Positions 34,784-45,773 of a stretch of DNA of 64,000 nucleotides are shown here, in pieces (the stretch's first letter is position 1; every line of letters begins with the position of its first letter). The notes under the pieces were generated by a model. It saw only the letters and a list, made by a program, of their open reading frames with translations, ran no database searches and was not told where the DNA came from. The stretch comes from Costus lasius (taxonomy: Eukaryota; Streptophyta; Magnoliopsida; Zingiberales; Costaceae): contig CM050449.1 in NCBI GenBank assembly GCA_027563935.2, forward strand, positions 78,089,178 through 78,153,177, read 5' to 3'. A program made the translations under genes and the position numbers.

Positions 34784-35310
34784 TAGGGGTGTGCACAGTT
34801 CGGTTAACCGAACCGTATGCCAAAAAATCGAACCGAACTAGTAGGATCAGTTTGGAGAAATCCCGAACCGATTCTACTAGTTAACTGATTAACTGGTTAA
34901 CCAGTTCGGTTAACCACACAGGTTTATGGTTAACCCATTTTTTTATAAAAATTAAAAATTTTGAATTATAAATTTAAAAAAATTACAAAACTTATATATA
35001 TAATAATATTAAATTTAAAATTTTGAATTATAAATTTAATAATAATATTATTATATTTAACTTATATATAATAATAATAATAATATTAATAATAATAATA
35101 ATAATAATAGCAATAATAATAATAATAATATTATATATATGGTTCGGTTTAGTTAACTGTGGTTCAAAACATTTCTGAACCAAAATTGAACCGAGAATAG
35201 TTTGAAATAGGAAAAACCGAACCATTCAATTAATCGTCGGTTCGGTTAACCAAACATTTCAGTTCAGTTCGATCGGTTTCGATTCAGTTTGGTTTTTTTG
35301 CACACCCCTA
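34784..35310. mobile_element. MITE with TAGGGGTGTGCA termini (hAT-like)
   Basis: TAGGGGTGTGCA at 34784 and TGCACACCCCTA ending at 35310 are inverted repeats. Just inside, GGTTCGGTTAACC-type sequence recurs in inverted orientation on both sides. The 527-bp element has no ORF and holds an AAT/TAA microsatellite (about 35037-35135). TAGGGGTG ends are common in hAT-type MITEs. A perfect 8-bp duplication is not visible (ACACT occurs on both sides but offset). Confidence 0.65.
35037..35135. repeat. AAT/TAA microsatellite
   Basis: Interrupted AAT/TAATAA repeat of about 100 bp inside the MITE at 34784-35310. Confidence 0.85.
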
Positions 35311-35711
35311 AACACACTAGTTGTGTCATCTTTAAAGATCCATTCTATTAACTTATAGCACATAGTCATAAGTGATTTGTTGGCACTTTACCTTAATGTC
35401 TCATCTCATTGTCACTAAGGATGTTATTGCCTTGGTGCTATTGAAGAACAAAGAGTCAAAGACACGAAGGTATTATTTATTCAGTATTAACCTTATGTGA
35501 TGATGTAAGAACTGTGCTTCTACTTTGAATTTTTTTTCCTTTGATTGGTAATTAGTCTAATTACTATTTAAAAATAGTAAACACTAAATAATAAATATAA
35601 ACACATCATAATGATCCTTCTATTAGTGAAACACATTGTTTAACGCACTAGTTAATGTTATTTTATTCATCCTCATTTTATTAATGTTAACTTTTCTTAG
35701 GAATTTTACTA
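35311..35711. other. sequence upstream of the hAT transposase gene, no ORF recognised
   Basis: AT-rich, about 400 bp, no gene. It may include the 5' end of the hAT element, but no terminal repeat was identified here. Confidence 0.4.
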
Positions 35712-37248
35712 ATGGCTTCAGAAGATGCAAAAACACATGCTGAGGAACATATAGCTACTAATGATCCTGCTCCTATTAGTGAAACACAAACAATTGATCC
35801 TAAATCAGTTGGACAAATTTCTTTTGTCCAAAGCAAGAAATGGAACTTAACATTAGTTGTTTGGGATCATTTTGAGAAGACACATAAGAATGATCAAGAT
35901 TGGGTCATATGTAAATATTGTAAGGCAACTCTTAAGCCGCTAGTAAACATGGAACTAAGTCTCTACACAATCACATGTTAGCATGTACAAAAAGAACCAA
36001 TCAAGACATTGGCTCAATGTTTGGAAAAACAAAAACAAATTAGTATAGAGAAGCAGAATGATGGTAAAGTCCATTTTGGAAATTTCACATTTGACCAAGA
36101 GATCTCAAGAAAAGAGTTAGCTCATGCTATCATTCAGCATGAGTATCCTCTTTCAATTGTTGATCATATTGGATTTAAAAGAGTTATTAGTAGTCTCCAG
36201 CCTCTATTTAAGATGATTTCACAAAATACACTTAAGAGTGATATCATGCAAATTTATGAATGTGAAAAGAAAAAGTTACTTGACTTGTTTGAGCATGTTG
36301 GAAGCTGCATAGCAATCACCACCGACATGTGGGCTTCTAATCAAAAGAGAGGTTATATGTCAGTTACAACACACTATGTTGATGACTCGTGGATATTACA
36401 GAATCTCATATTGAGGTATTCTTTCTTTATATTTTTGCATATTAAACGTCTATATTTTTAATTGTGTAATATATTAATATTATTAATTCTTTGGATTTAA
36501 TATTTTATATAGGTTTAATTATGTTCCTGCTCCTCACACTGTGGATATTCTTGTTGAAAATATAATGGAAAGTTTATCAAATTAGGATATTAAAAACAAA
36601 GTTTCTATTATCACTGTGGACAATTGTAGTTCAAATGATGGTATGGTTAATATTCTGGTCAAAAAATTATTTGTTGATTTATTACTTGGAGGAAAGTTTT
36701 TGCATATGAGTTGTTGTGCACATGTATTAAATCTTATTGTGAAAGATGGATTATCAGTTATAGGACATACCATTGACAGAATTCATGATAGTGTTATATA
36801 TTGGTCAGCCACTCCATCAAGAATTGAAAAATTAGACGTAGCACGCACATTAAAACTTCCATGCTCAAAAATTTTATCCCATGATTGTAAAACACAATGG
36901 AACTCAACTTATTTGATGCTACAAACTGCCATAGAGTATAAAGATGTTTTTCCAAGATTAAAACATCTAGAAATAAAACTATATTGATGTTCCTTTTGAT
37001 CATGAGTAGGAGATGGCAAAGAAAATTATTGATAAGTTGGAAATTTTCTGTATTGCAACTCGCTTATTTTATGGAAAAAATTATCCTACTGCTAATGTTT
37101 ATTTTGTTGAAATTTGTCAAATTCAAAATGAATTGAATGCATGGATGACATGTGAAGATGAAATTATTAGTGCAATAACAAAGAAAATGTTTTCAAAATT
37201 TGACAAGTATTGGAGTGAAGGTCATATTGTTATAAGCATACATACATA
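35712..37248 (+). pseudogene. hAT superfamily transposase, decayed and truncated
   Basis: Cut-and-paste transposase of the hAT (Ac/Tam3) type. The start ATG is at 35712. A BED-type zinc finger near the N-terminus is visible as VVWDHFEK and WVICKYCKATL, though the His part is lost near a TAG stop (35979). Next come FVQ-type core motifs: ITTDMWASNQKRGYMSVTTH, then the intron 36416-36512 (GT...AG) whose removal joins LILR to FNYVPAPH in frame, then TVDNCSSNDGMV and LHMSCCAHVLNLIVKDGL. Further faults are a TAG about 36582 at an expected Trp, a frameshift near 36980, and a TAG about 37043 at an expected Trp. The reading is cut at 37248 by the LTR of B2, so the dimerisation C-terminus is missing. 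It is inactive. Confidence 0.87.
36416..36512 (+). other. intron of the hAT transposase gene
   Basis: 97 bp, T-rich, starts GTATTC and ends TATATAG. Splicing restores ILRFNYVPAPH, a block that is continuous in hAT transposases, across codon phase 2. Confidence 0.7.
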
Positions 37249-38185
37249 CGTTGGGAAACCCCAGGGATATTTTACAATTTTCAGAGATAGAGATTACAAA
37301 ATACATTGCACAGCGGAAGCAATATCCTCGAAACAGGCCGGTCCCAAAAACCCAGTGAAGATCGCAAGCAAGAGAGTCGACACGATGAGTTAGGAAATAC
37401 CTTAGAGCAAGATGAGGTCGATGTCATGATAGGCGCCCAAGCGTGCGCCCTCTGCAGTCTCACACACACGGATCCCTCGAGTCCTCTTCTTCCACGCCCG
37501 GTGCTAGCCTCGGGAAGAAGATCCAAGCCTTGTGCTCCTTCTTCAAAGTATGCGCCACCTCCAAGGTAGATGCGCCAAAGATGAAGAAGGATGAGGGAGA
37601 GTGAAACCGCCAAGCATCAAGTTCCTTGCATCAAGAGAGAAGGAAGAGGCTTGCGTCTAGGGTTTGGAAGGAAGAAGAAGATGCGCCACTTCATGGTGTT
37701 GTCACCCTTCAAGCCCTTGCTTTCGCCCCTCCTCTTGCTGTCACGCCTCTAAGGATTGTAACCCTTAAGAGGGGGCGGCTAGGGTCACTTATAAAGAGCT
37801 AGAGGCGGTTAGGGCAAGGGTTGAGATCATGACAAGTGTATGGCTTGGATGAGAAGGTTTAAGGTAAGGAAAGTCTCCAAGACTTTACCATAAACCTCAT
37901 TCAACCTTTCCATAAGCTACCAAGCCTTGCCTTGTGCGCCAAGGCCTAGCCTTGTGCCCCAAGCAATGCCTTAATGCATTCACACTATCAATGGGAGAGG
38001 GCTAGGCGTATAAAGCTTCCTTAATGAAGCAAATTTGCCATCCAAACCCCATTATGCCCCTTAGGCGCCAATGGGCTTAGCTTCCTCCCCATTATACCCT
38101 TTTAGCCTATTGCCTCTTCATGACAACTTATTATTGGGCCTCATTGGATAATGAGCTAGTCTAAACTTCATTACATGGCTTGATT
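37249..38185 (-). repeat. 3' LTR of B2, left segment
   Basis: Homologous to the first half of solo LTR B1. It ends at the TGATT duplication of gypsy-1 (38181-38185). Confidence 0.9.
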
Positions 38186-41015
38186 TGTAAGATCCAAGGA
38201 TCTTAAGTCCTGGTAAGCATTATTTTGATTTTTTCTAAAATTATTGACTGTGATATTTTTCTATGTATTGGTTGTTAATAGTTAATTAACTAGAGATTTT
38301 TGGTTGTTAATTTATTGTAAATTAATTAGAGATTATTTATTTGATTATTGGCTGTGTTAATTTATGATAAATTATTATTGGTTGTTTATGATAAATTAAT
38401 TAGAGCTTAGTGGTTAATTAAATCCTTATTGGATGTTAATTAAATCCTTATTGGATTTTCGTTAAGTGAGTGGTTAAATGGATTAAAACCTATGTGAATT
38501 AGCTAATTGGATTTAAAATTCGATTTTAATTAGTTAAAGGGGTTAAACCCTATTTGAATTAATTGGTTAGTGGGTTTAAAATTCAAAAACCGAATTTTTA
38601 GTGGGTTTAACGATTGGGGAAAGAAAATTGGCGATTTTGGCTTGGGAGAAAACTTGGGCGACGGCTAGGAAGAAGTGGGCGATTCTTGGAGGCTTGGAGG
38701 CGAAATTCCTTTCTTCCTCTTCCTTTTCCTTTGGCCGGCATTCCTTGGTGTTTGGTGGCGTCTTTCAAAGCCTTAGACGAATTTTTGGAAGGGTTTTTCT
38801 TATTGGTGTTCACGGTTCAAGGTGAGTGGAATGTCTTAATTGATTTAACAATTTGGTTGTGTTTGTGTTAAATGATACACTTGAGTTCTTGGAAAATTTA
38901 CCATGTTAAAACCGAAATTATGCAAAGTGTATTTAGGGTATGAAAACCGAATTTAGGGTATTGTTCTTCATGAGAACCGAATTGTATTTTTCCATGAAAA
39001 CCTAAATTTCCATGTAAACCGAAATAATCTTGATGATTGTTTATGAAAACCGAAAATTGGTAATATGAAATTTAAGGTATTAATTTATGGAATTTCGGAA
39101 GTTTTAGACCAATGGTTTGAGCATGAAATTCATGTTAATTCAAGGTGTAAAATTTAATAGATAATATGTTATGTTAACCGTGGGTTATATGTAGAGATTT
39201 GTAAAATAGTTTGTATGAATACATGTTTTAGTTTTTATTAATTTTATGGATAGTTTGTATGACTACATGTTTTTAGTTTTATGTTAATTTTTATGGATGC
39301 TTGTTAACTGCAATGTTGAGAAATTGTTTGAGAAATTTGGGTGATAACCTAGTAAGGTTTGACTGAACTAATCAGCATGAAACCTAAGGACCACACTACT
39401 TTATATGATTGTTAATATTATGTAATTATGTGATTTTTAAATATTAGGTGTTTATGTGATTTTTGGAATATTATGTTGTTATGTGATTTGTGAACATTAT
39501 GTGATTATGTGAATTGTGAACATTATGTGGTTATGAGATTTTTGAAAATTATGTGATTATGGGAATTTTGAATATTATGTGTTATGTGTTGGTTAGGACT
39601 ATGGCTAAGTGTAACCGGGTACTCATTGGATAGTCCTTATGTGATATGTTAAGGGTTTGAATTTCAGCCCTGTATTTGATATGTGAGGGGGTTGATGTTC
39701 AGCCTGCCTATTATGATTATTGTGATGGGGGTTGATGTTCAGCCTGCCCGATATGATTTTTGTGATGACTATCCTAGAGTCTAGTTGACACTTAGGAGTC
39801 CACCTTTATGAAATATGATATAAGATGTGTCTGTTGTCCAGTAGGAACCTTTTGGGAGAACGGGTTTTGACGCAAAGTGCCATGTCTTGGTCAGACAGGG
39901 GCCACCTCTTGATGTCATCACTCTCTTTTTGTGATATGGGGTGTCGTAGAGCAAAGTGCCACGCCGTGACCCGGCGGGGGCCACCTCTTGAATCTACACA
40001 CAAGCCATCGATGTGTTTATGGGGTGTTTTAGAGCAAAGTGCCACGTCGTGACCTGGCGGGGGCCACCTCTTGATTCTACTCACTGTCCATGTTTATGTG
40101 TTGCACGAGATTTTGCAGCTCCCAGTGCTTAGGCCAAAGCCGGGTTAGACCATATTGGTCACTACTGAATATGCTGGACAACTAGGTTAACTAAGTATTG
40201 GTGTGTTTAGTTGGTTTAGAGTATAACTCTAGAACCTGAGTTTGTTTAGAACCTGAGTTTGTTATATGTTGGTGTGTACATCTGGCTGTTTATATGATTT
40301 CTGTATTTAATCTTGTTGTATATTGACATAATGTTCTGTTAAAGATTTTTAAAATAATCTGCCTATATTTTTGAATGTATGTTATGGATGGTCGACTTAG
40401 ACTATCCACTCACTGGGCTGTGTAGCTCACCCCTCACTATTTTCAGGCATAGAGCAGGGGCGCATTTCTTGAGTTAGCATTGGCGTGGACATTATGCTAG
40501 TTTGCTGTGATTATATTTAAGAACTTTTGTGCTTAATTATGAGGCCGGTTGTGGCCGAACTATATGAGTTATACGAACTATATGAATGATGAATGTGAAT
40601 TTGTGTGAACCACGTGAACTATGTGAAATTTGTGTTGCCAGATTGTGGCAGTTAAATGAGTTTGATTTTTGTGTCACCGCGGGCCTCAGCCTGGTTTCGG
40701 TGTTTGGTATGAGTTTATAAAATCGACTTTGTGGCTTTGCTTTGAATTTCGAATCGAATTGTATTTATGCCATCGGATTTGATATAACTGTTGCCTTGCA
40801 TATGTCTAGTGCAAGGATTGCGTGGTGGCAGGTACCCTTATGTGATTTATGAGATTTGTGTTTTGTGGATATTTATGTATGGGTTTGTGGAAATTTTCAG
40901 ATCGTGTTTTCTTGAACTCGGTTTTACCTAGCATATGAATCGATCTTATATGAAACATCCTGTATCATTCATGAATTGTGCCATTTGTTTGGGGTTAAGA
41001 TAACGGGATGTTACA
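38186..41015 (+). repeat. 5' LTR of gypsy-1
   Basis: 2830 bp, TGTAA...TTACA inverted ends. It contains three imperfect repeats near 39872-40080 (listed separately). No recognised protein; short frames on both strands within it are not credible genes. Confidence 0.96.
39872..40080. repeat. three about 80-bp repeats in the gypsy-1 5' LTR
   Basis: GCAAAGTGCCAYG... followed by GGGGCCACCTCTTGA occurs at 39872, 39951 and 40034, period 79-83 bp. The same set is in the 3' LTR at 47459-47667. Confidence 0.85.
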
Positions 41016-41018
41016 GAA

Positions 41019-41030
41019 TGGTATCAGAGG
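41019..41030 (+). other. primer binding site of gypsy-1 (initiator tRNA-Met)
   Basis: TGGTATCAGAGG, three bases after the LTR end. Confidence 0.85.
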
Positions 41031-41141
41031 AGTTGGCTAACTAAAACTTAGTTTGGGGGAAAACATGTTTGTGTATTGCTAGACACCTGTTAGGTTTATG
41101 ATTGTTTTCCTGACTATGATATGTGTGTGTAGGCATTTAAG

Positions 41142-44100
41142 ATGGTGCGAACCAGAGGAAATGCTAGTGATGAGGGCGAGCAGACCCCGAACCTCACGAG
41201 AACTATTGAGGCTCTGACTGGCATGGTACAGCAACAAGGTGCCATGATAGAGAGGCAAGCTCAGATGCTGCAGCAACAACAGACTCAGCATCAAGAGGCA
41301 CAACAACAGCTCTTGCAGCAGTTGACTCAAGAGAGACCCCAGACTACTACTCGGGCGGTGGGGGATGACTCTCAGGAGGGCGCTCACAGGCGCTATGCTT
41401 CACTTGTGAGTGAATTCCAGAAACTGGGTCCTAGTTCTTTTTATGGGGGCTCAGAATCATGTAATGCCGAGAATTGGCAGTTATGCTTGGAAAAGATTTT
41501 CCAAGTCATGCGCTGCTCAGATGAGGATAAGTTATGTCTGATCACCTATATGATGCGTGGGGACGCAGATGAGTGGTGGAAGGGCGTGGTGAGACTTGCC
41601 GAAGAAAGACATGAGACTGTAGATTGGCCTTACTTCTTGTCTCGATTTAACGAGAAGTACTTCCCCGATAGCTTGGTTGAGGACCGAGAGGTGGAATTTA
41701 TTCACCTGGAGCAGGGTGATATGACTGTGGACCAGTATGAGTTGCGGTTCACTAAGTTGGGAAAGTATGCCCCTCACCTGATAAACACTGAAAAGAGGAG
41801 GGCTACCAAGTTTCTCAGAGGTCTCAGATGGGACATTAGAGAGCAGGTTGGTGCTCAGCACTTGGAGACCTATGTTGAGACTGTTGGGCGAGCACGCACC
41901 ATTGAGAGATGCATAGCTGAGAGGAGTTCTCATGTTGCCGTGACAGTGGTTCCTGCAGCTGAGGCGGCGGTTCCTCAGTATGGTAGTGGCGGCAAGGGTA
42001 AGAAGTACCCTAAACATAAGGACTACAAGAAGAGCAGGTATAAGCCTTACTCTTACAAGGCACCGCAGCAGTCCAGGGATGCACCGCAGCAGTTCAGGGA
42101 TGCCAGGGAGGCAAAGATCAGTAACAATGAGAACTGGACTTGCAATTATTGTGGGCTCAAGGGACATCTAGTGAAAGACTGTTATAAGAAGAATGGCGTG
42201 TGCTTCAGGTGTAAGAAACCGGGGCACATGGTCAGGGACTGCAAAGAGCCTGAGATACAGCCTAGAGGCGCAGATAAGCCTACAGTCCAGACTAGAGTTT
42301 ATGCTGTGGCTGAGAAGGATACACGAGCTTCCCGATCCGTTGTGGAAGGTACCTTATTTGTATTTGATCAGTTAGCTCGCATTTTATTTGATCCTGGTGC
42401 AAATTTGTCTTTTGTATCTGTTAAGTTTGCTGCATGTTTACCTGTGTTACCTAAGGTGATGAATTATGTTGTGTCTGTCAGTACTCCCTTAGGAAAGTCA
42501 TTATCTACAGACACTGTGTGTGCTGATTGTGTGGTGCATGTAGAGGGTTATGAGTTTCTAGTGGATTTAATCCTCCTAGACATGCAAGACTATGATGTCA
42601 TCCTAGGTATGGATTGGTTATCCTCACATCATGCTACTGTGGATTGCTTTGAGAAAGTAATCACTTTAAATCTGCTAGATGGGAACCGAATTTTTGTGAG
42701 AGGTCTAGTGTCGGACCAAGGACCGCATGTAATATCTTTCCTGCAGGCCAGGAAGTTACTTGCTAGTGGATGCAAGGGTTATCTTGCGCATGTTAAGGTG
42801 CAGGATGATTCTACTTCTGATTTGACTCAGATGGCGGTGGTGAAAGAATTTCCTGACGTGTTCTCTGAGGAATTTTCAGGTTTACCACCAATTCGAGAGG
42901 TAGAGTTTGGCATTGGGTTGGCGCCAGGTACGGCACCTATCTCCAGAGCTCCTTATCGTATGGCTACTTCAGAGTTGGCCGAGCTTAAGAAACAACTGGA
43001 GGAATTGCTAGAGAAAGGGTATATTCGGCCTAGTGCTTCTCCCTGGGGAGCGCCAGTGCTATTTGTAAAGAAGAAAGATGGAACCCTAAGGATGTGTATA
43101 GACTACAGGCAACTGAACCAAGTGACTATCAAGAATAAGTATCCTCTCCCCAGAATTGATGATCTGTTTGATCAATTACAGGGAGCTACAGTGTTCTCTA
43201 AGATTGATCTGAGATCAGGGTATTATCAGCTTAGAGTCAAGGATGAGGATATATTTAAGACTGCTTTCAGGACCAGGTATGGGCATTTCGAATTTTTAGT
43301 TATGCCTTTTGGACTGACGAATGCACCTGCTGTCTTCATGGATTTGATGAATAGGGTATTCCATGAATTGCTTGACTCTTGTGTGGTAGTCTTTATAGAC
43401 GATATTTTGGTATACTCACGGACTACTTCAGATCATGTCAGAGACTTGCGCAGAGTGCTGGAGGTTCTGAGGAAGAACCGGTTATATGCCAAGGCTAGTA
43501 AGTGTGAGTTCTGGCTAGAGAAGATCAGTTTCCTTGGGCATGTGATTTCTGGTCAAGGGGTGTCTGTGGATCCAGTTAAAGTGCAAGCCATTCTCAATTG
43601 GGGAAGACCGACTAGTGCTACTGAGATCAGAAGTTTTCTGGGTCTAGCAGGTTACTACCGGAGATTTGTTGAGGGATTCTCCAAGTTGGCGGGTCCTTTA
43701 ACTAAATTAACCAGAAAGGAGGCCAAGTTTATTTGGGATGATAAGTGTGAAGAGAGCTTTCAAGAGCTGAAAAGGAGGTTGACTAGTACACCAATCCTCA
43801 TTATTCCTAGTGATGGGGAAAGGTTTACTATCTATACAGATGCTTCTGGCAAAGGGTTGGGTTGTGTCTTGATGCAGAAGGGTTCTGTAGTAGCCTATGC
43901 TTCGAGACAACTGAAGGAGTATGAATTGAACTACCCTACTCATGATTTAGAGTTGGCGGCCGTAGTCTTTGCTTTGAAGATATGGCGTCACTATTTGCTG
44001 GGTCAGGAGTTTGATCTGTTCACTGATCACCAGAGTCTCAAGTATATCTTCACTCAGAAGGAGTTGAACATGAGACAGAGAAGATGGATGGAGTTGATCA

Positions 44101-45737
44101 AAGACTATGACTTCTCCATTCAGTATCAGGCTGGAAAGGCCAATGTAGTGGCGGATGCGCTGAGCAGACATCCAGTTACTTCAGTAGCTGCTTTACGGGT
44201 TAGTGAGTGGCAGTTACTGCAGGAGTTCAGAGATCTCAGGATCAGTGTTTCTCCTAAAGTTCAGACTGGTTATGTTGCTTTTCTCAGAGTACAGTCTGCT
44301 TTGTTGCAGAAGATCAGAGATCAGCAGTCTGTGGATCCGAGATTAGTTCAGATCAGGGATAGTTTGGTTGATGGCGCAGTTCAGGATTTTAGCCTGTCTG
44401 ATGATGGTATTCTTCGGTTTCGTGGAAGGGTATGTGTCCCTGAGGAACCGAGCTTGAGGAAAGAAATATTGGAGGACAGCCATAGCTCCAAATATTCTCT
44501 ACATCCTGGTGTGACTAAGATGTATCAGGACCTTAAGAAAAATTTTTGGTGGCCGGGTATGAAGAAAGAAGTAACTGATTTTGTCTCTAGGTGTTTAACT
44601 TGTCAGACTGTAAAGGCTGAACACCAGAAGCCTGGTGGTTTGTTGCAGCCCCTTCCTATTCCTGAGTGGAAGTGGGAATGCATCAGTATGGATTTTGTGT
44701 GTGGTTTGCCTAGAACCAGATTGGGTCATGATGCTATTTGGGTGATTGTTGATAGACTCACTAAATCAGCCCATTTTCTCCCGATAAAGATGACTTATTC
44801 TTTAGAGAGGCTGGCTAGATTGTACATTGATGAGATAGTCAGACTGCATGGAGTGCCTGTTGATATTGTGTCTGATAGGGACTCTCGATTTTTGTCCAGA
44901 TTTTGGAAGAGTTTACAGGAAGGTTTGGGTACTAAGTTGAGTTTTAGTACAGCATACCATCCTCAGTCTGATGGCCAGACGGAGCGTACTATACAGACTC
45001 TAGAAGACTTGTTGAGAGCTTATGTGGTTGATTGGAGTTCTGAGTGGAATCGGGATCTATCTTTGATAGAGTTCACTTATAATAATAGTTTCCACTCCAG
45101 TATTCAGATGGCTCCATATGAGGCTTTGTATGGAAGAAGGTGTAGGACTCCCTTGTGTTGGGAGGAAACTGGTGACAGAATGATTTTGAGATCTGATGCA
45201 GTACAGGAGACTACTGATAAGGTCAGAGAGATCCGGGATAAACTGAAGATTGCTCGGGACAGACAGAAGAGTGATGCTGATGACCGTCGTCGTCCCTTGG
45301 AGTTTATGGTAGGGGATCATGTGTTCTTGAAGGTGTCACCTACTAAGAGTGTTATGAGGTTTGGCAAAAAGGGCAAGTTGAGCCCTAGGTTTGTAGGACC
45401 TTTTGACATTATTGAGAGAATTGGTCCAGTGGCTTACCGGTTAGCTTTACCTCCTGCTTTGGATCATGTGCATAATGTATTCCATGTCTCTGCTTTGAGG
45501 AAATACCATCCTGATCCATCTCATGTGTTGGAGTTGGAACCTCTTCAGATTCAGAGTGATTTGACTTTTGAGGAAAGACCTCTCTGGATTGTGGATAGAA
45601 AGGATAAAGTTCTGAGGAACAAGACTATACCTTTGGTAAAGGTTATCTGGGGAAATCAGTCGGTTGAGGAGGCGACTTGGGAGACTGAAGCTGATATGAG
45701 GAAATTTTATGCTTATCTCTTTGATGATATGATTTGA
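41142..45737 (+). CDS. gypsy-1 gag-pol polyprotein with chromodomain, intact, 1531 residues
   Basis: Single uninterrupted frame from ATG 41142 ([15 protein letters not shown]). Domains in order: gag with a Gln-rich coiled region (about 25-65) and capsid; two CCHC knuckles, [14 protein letters not shown] and [14 protein letters not shown] (about 333-370); protease [13 protein letters not shown] (about 416; DPGA is a common plant form); RT with MCIDYRQLN and catalytic FIDD (about 750); RNase [11 protein letters not shown] (about 898); integrase HHCC (about 1113-1157, CLTCQ) and catalytic Asp in SMDFVCG, Asp in VSDRDSRF, Glu in QTERT (about 1183, 1244, 1280); and a C-terminal chromodomain [20 protein letters not shown]. 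The ILDRK-like block before it ([20 protein letters not shown]) is typical of Tekay/Del. All catalytic residues I can locate are present. In this clade the chromodomain directs insertion to chromatin with particular histone marks. Confidence 0.96.
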   Translation: MVRTRGNASDEGEQTPNLTRTIEALTGMVQQQGAMIERQAQMLQQQQTQHQEAQQQLLQQLTQERPQTTTRAVGDDSQEGAHRRYASLVSEFQKLGPSSFYGGSESCNAENWQLCLEKIFQVMRCSDEDKLCLITYMMRGDADEWWKGVVRLAEERHETVDWPYFLSRFNEKYFPDSLVEDREVEFIHLEQGDMTVDQYELRFTKLGKYAPHLINTEKRRATKFLRGLRWDIREQVGAQHLETYVETVGRARTIERCIAERSSHVAVTVVPAAEAAVPQYGSGGKGKKYPKHKDYKKSRYKPYSYKAPQQSRDAPQQFRDAREAKISNNENWTCNYCGLKGHLVKDCYKKNGVCFRCKKPGHMVRDCKEPEIQPRGADKPTVQTRVYAVAEKDTRASRSVVEGTLFVFDQLARILFDPGANLSFVSVKFAACLPVLPKVMNYVVSVSTPLGKSLSTDTVCADCVVHVEGYEFLVDLILLDMQDYDVILGMDWLSSHHATVDCFEKVITLNLLDGNRIFVRGLVSDQGPHVISFLQARKLLASGCKGYLAHVKVQDDSTSDLTQMAVVKEFPDVFSEEFSGLPPIREVEFGIGLAPGTAPISRAPYRMATSELAELKKQLEELLEKGYIRPSASPWGAPVLFVKKKDGTLRMCIDYRQLNQVTIKNKYPLPRIDDLFDQLQGATVFSKIDLRSGYYQLRVKDEDIFKTAFRTRYGHFEFLVMPFGLTNAPAVFMDLMNRVFHELLDSCVVVFIDDILVYSRTTSDHVRDLRRVLEVLRKNRLYAKASKCEFWLEKISFLGHVISGQGVSVDPVKVQAILNWGRPTSATEIRSFLGLAGYYRRFVEGFSKLAGPLTKLTRKEAKFIWDDKCEESFQELKRRLTSTPILIIPSDGERFTIYTDASGKGLGCVLMQKGSVVAYASRQLKEYELNYPTHDLELAAVVFALKIWRHYLLGQEFDLFTDHQSLKYIFTQKELNMRQRRWMELIKDYDFSIQYQAGKANVVADALSRHPVTSVAALRVSEWQLLQEFRDLRISVSPKVQTGYVAFLRVQSALLQKIRDQQSVDPRLVQIRDSLVDGAVQDFSLSDDGILRFRGRVCVPEEPSLRKEILEDSHSSKYSLHPGVTKMYQDLKKNFWWPGMKKEVTDFVSRCLTCQTVKAEHQKPGGLLQPLPIPEWKWECISMDFVCGLPRTRLGHDAIWVIVDRLTKSAHFLPIKMTYSLERLARLYIDEIVRLHGVPVDIVSDRDSRFLSRFWKSLQEGLGTKLSFSTAYHPQSDGQTERTIQTLEDLLRAYVVDWSSEWNRDLSLIEFTYNNSFHSSIQMAPYEALYGRRCRTPLCWEETGDRMILRSDAVQETTDKVREIRDKLKIARDRQKSDADDRRRPLEFMVGDHVFLKVSPTKSVMRFGKKGKLSPRFVGPFDIIERIGPVAYRLALPPALDHVHNVFHVSALRKYHPDPSHVLELEPLQIQSDLTFEERPLWIVDRKDKVLRNKTIPLVKVIWGNQSVEEATWETEADMRKFYAYLFDDMI

Positions 45738-45760
45738 GCTTTAGAGGACTAAAGCTTTAT

Positions 45761-45773
45761 AAGGAGGGAGGGA
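45761..45773 (+). other. polypurine tract of gypsy-1
   Basis: AAGGAGGGAGGGA directly before the 3' LTR. Confidence 0.85.

Noticed and set aside
39806..40084. 92-codon frames on both strands in the gypsy-1 LTR, repeated at 47393-47671
   Set aside because: Both come from the three-unit repeat array; translations are repeats of the DNA unit and match no family.
41532..42167. 211-codon open frame antisense to gypsy-1 gag
   Set aside because: It is the complement of a well-supported gag frame with matching codon bias; the translation has no family signature.
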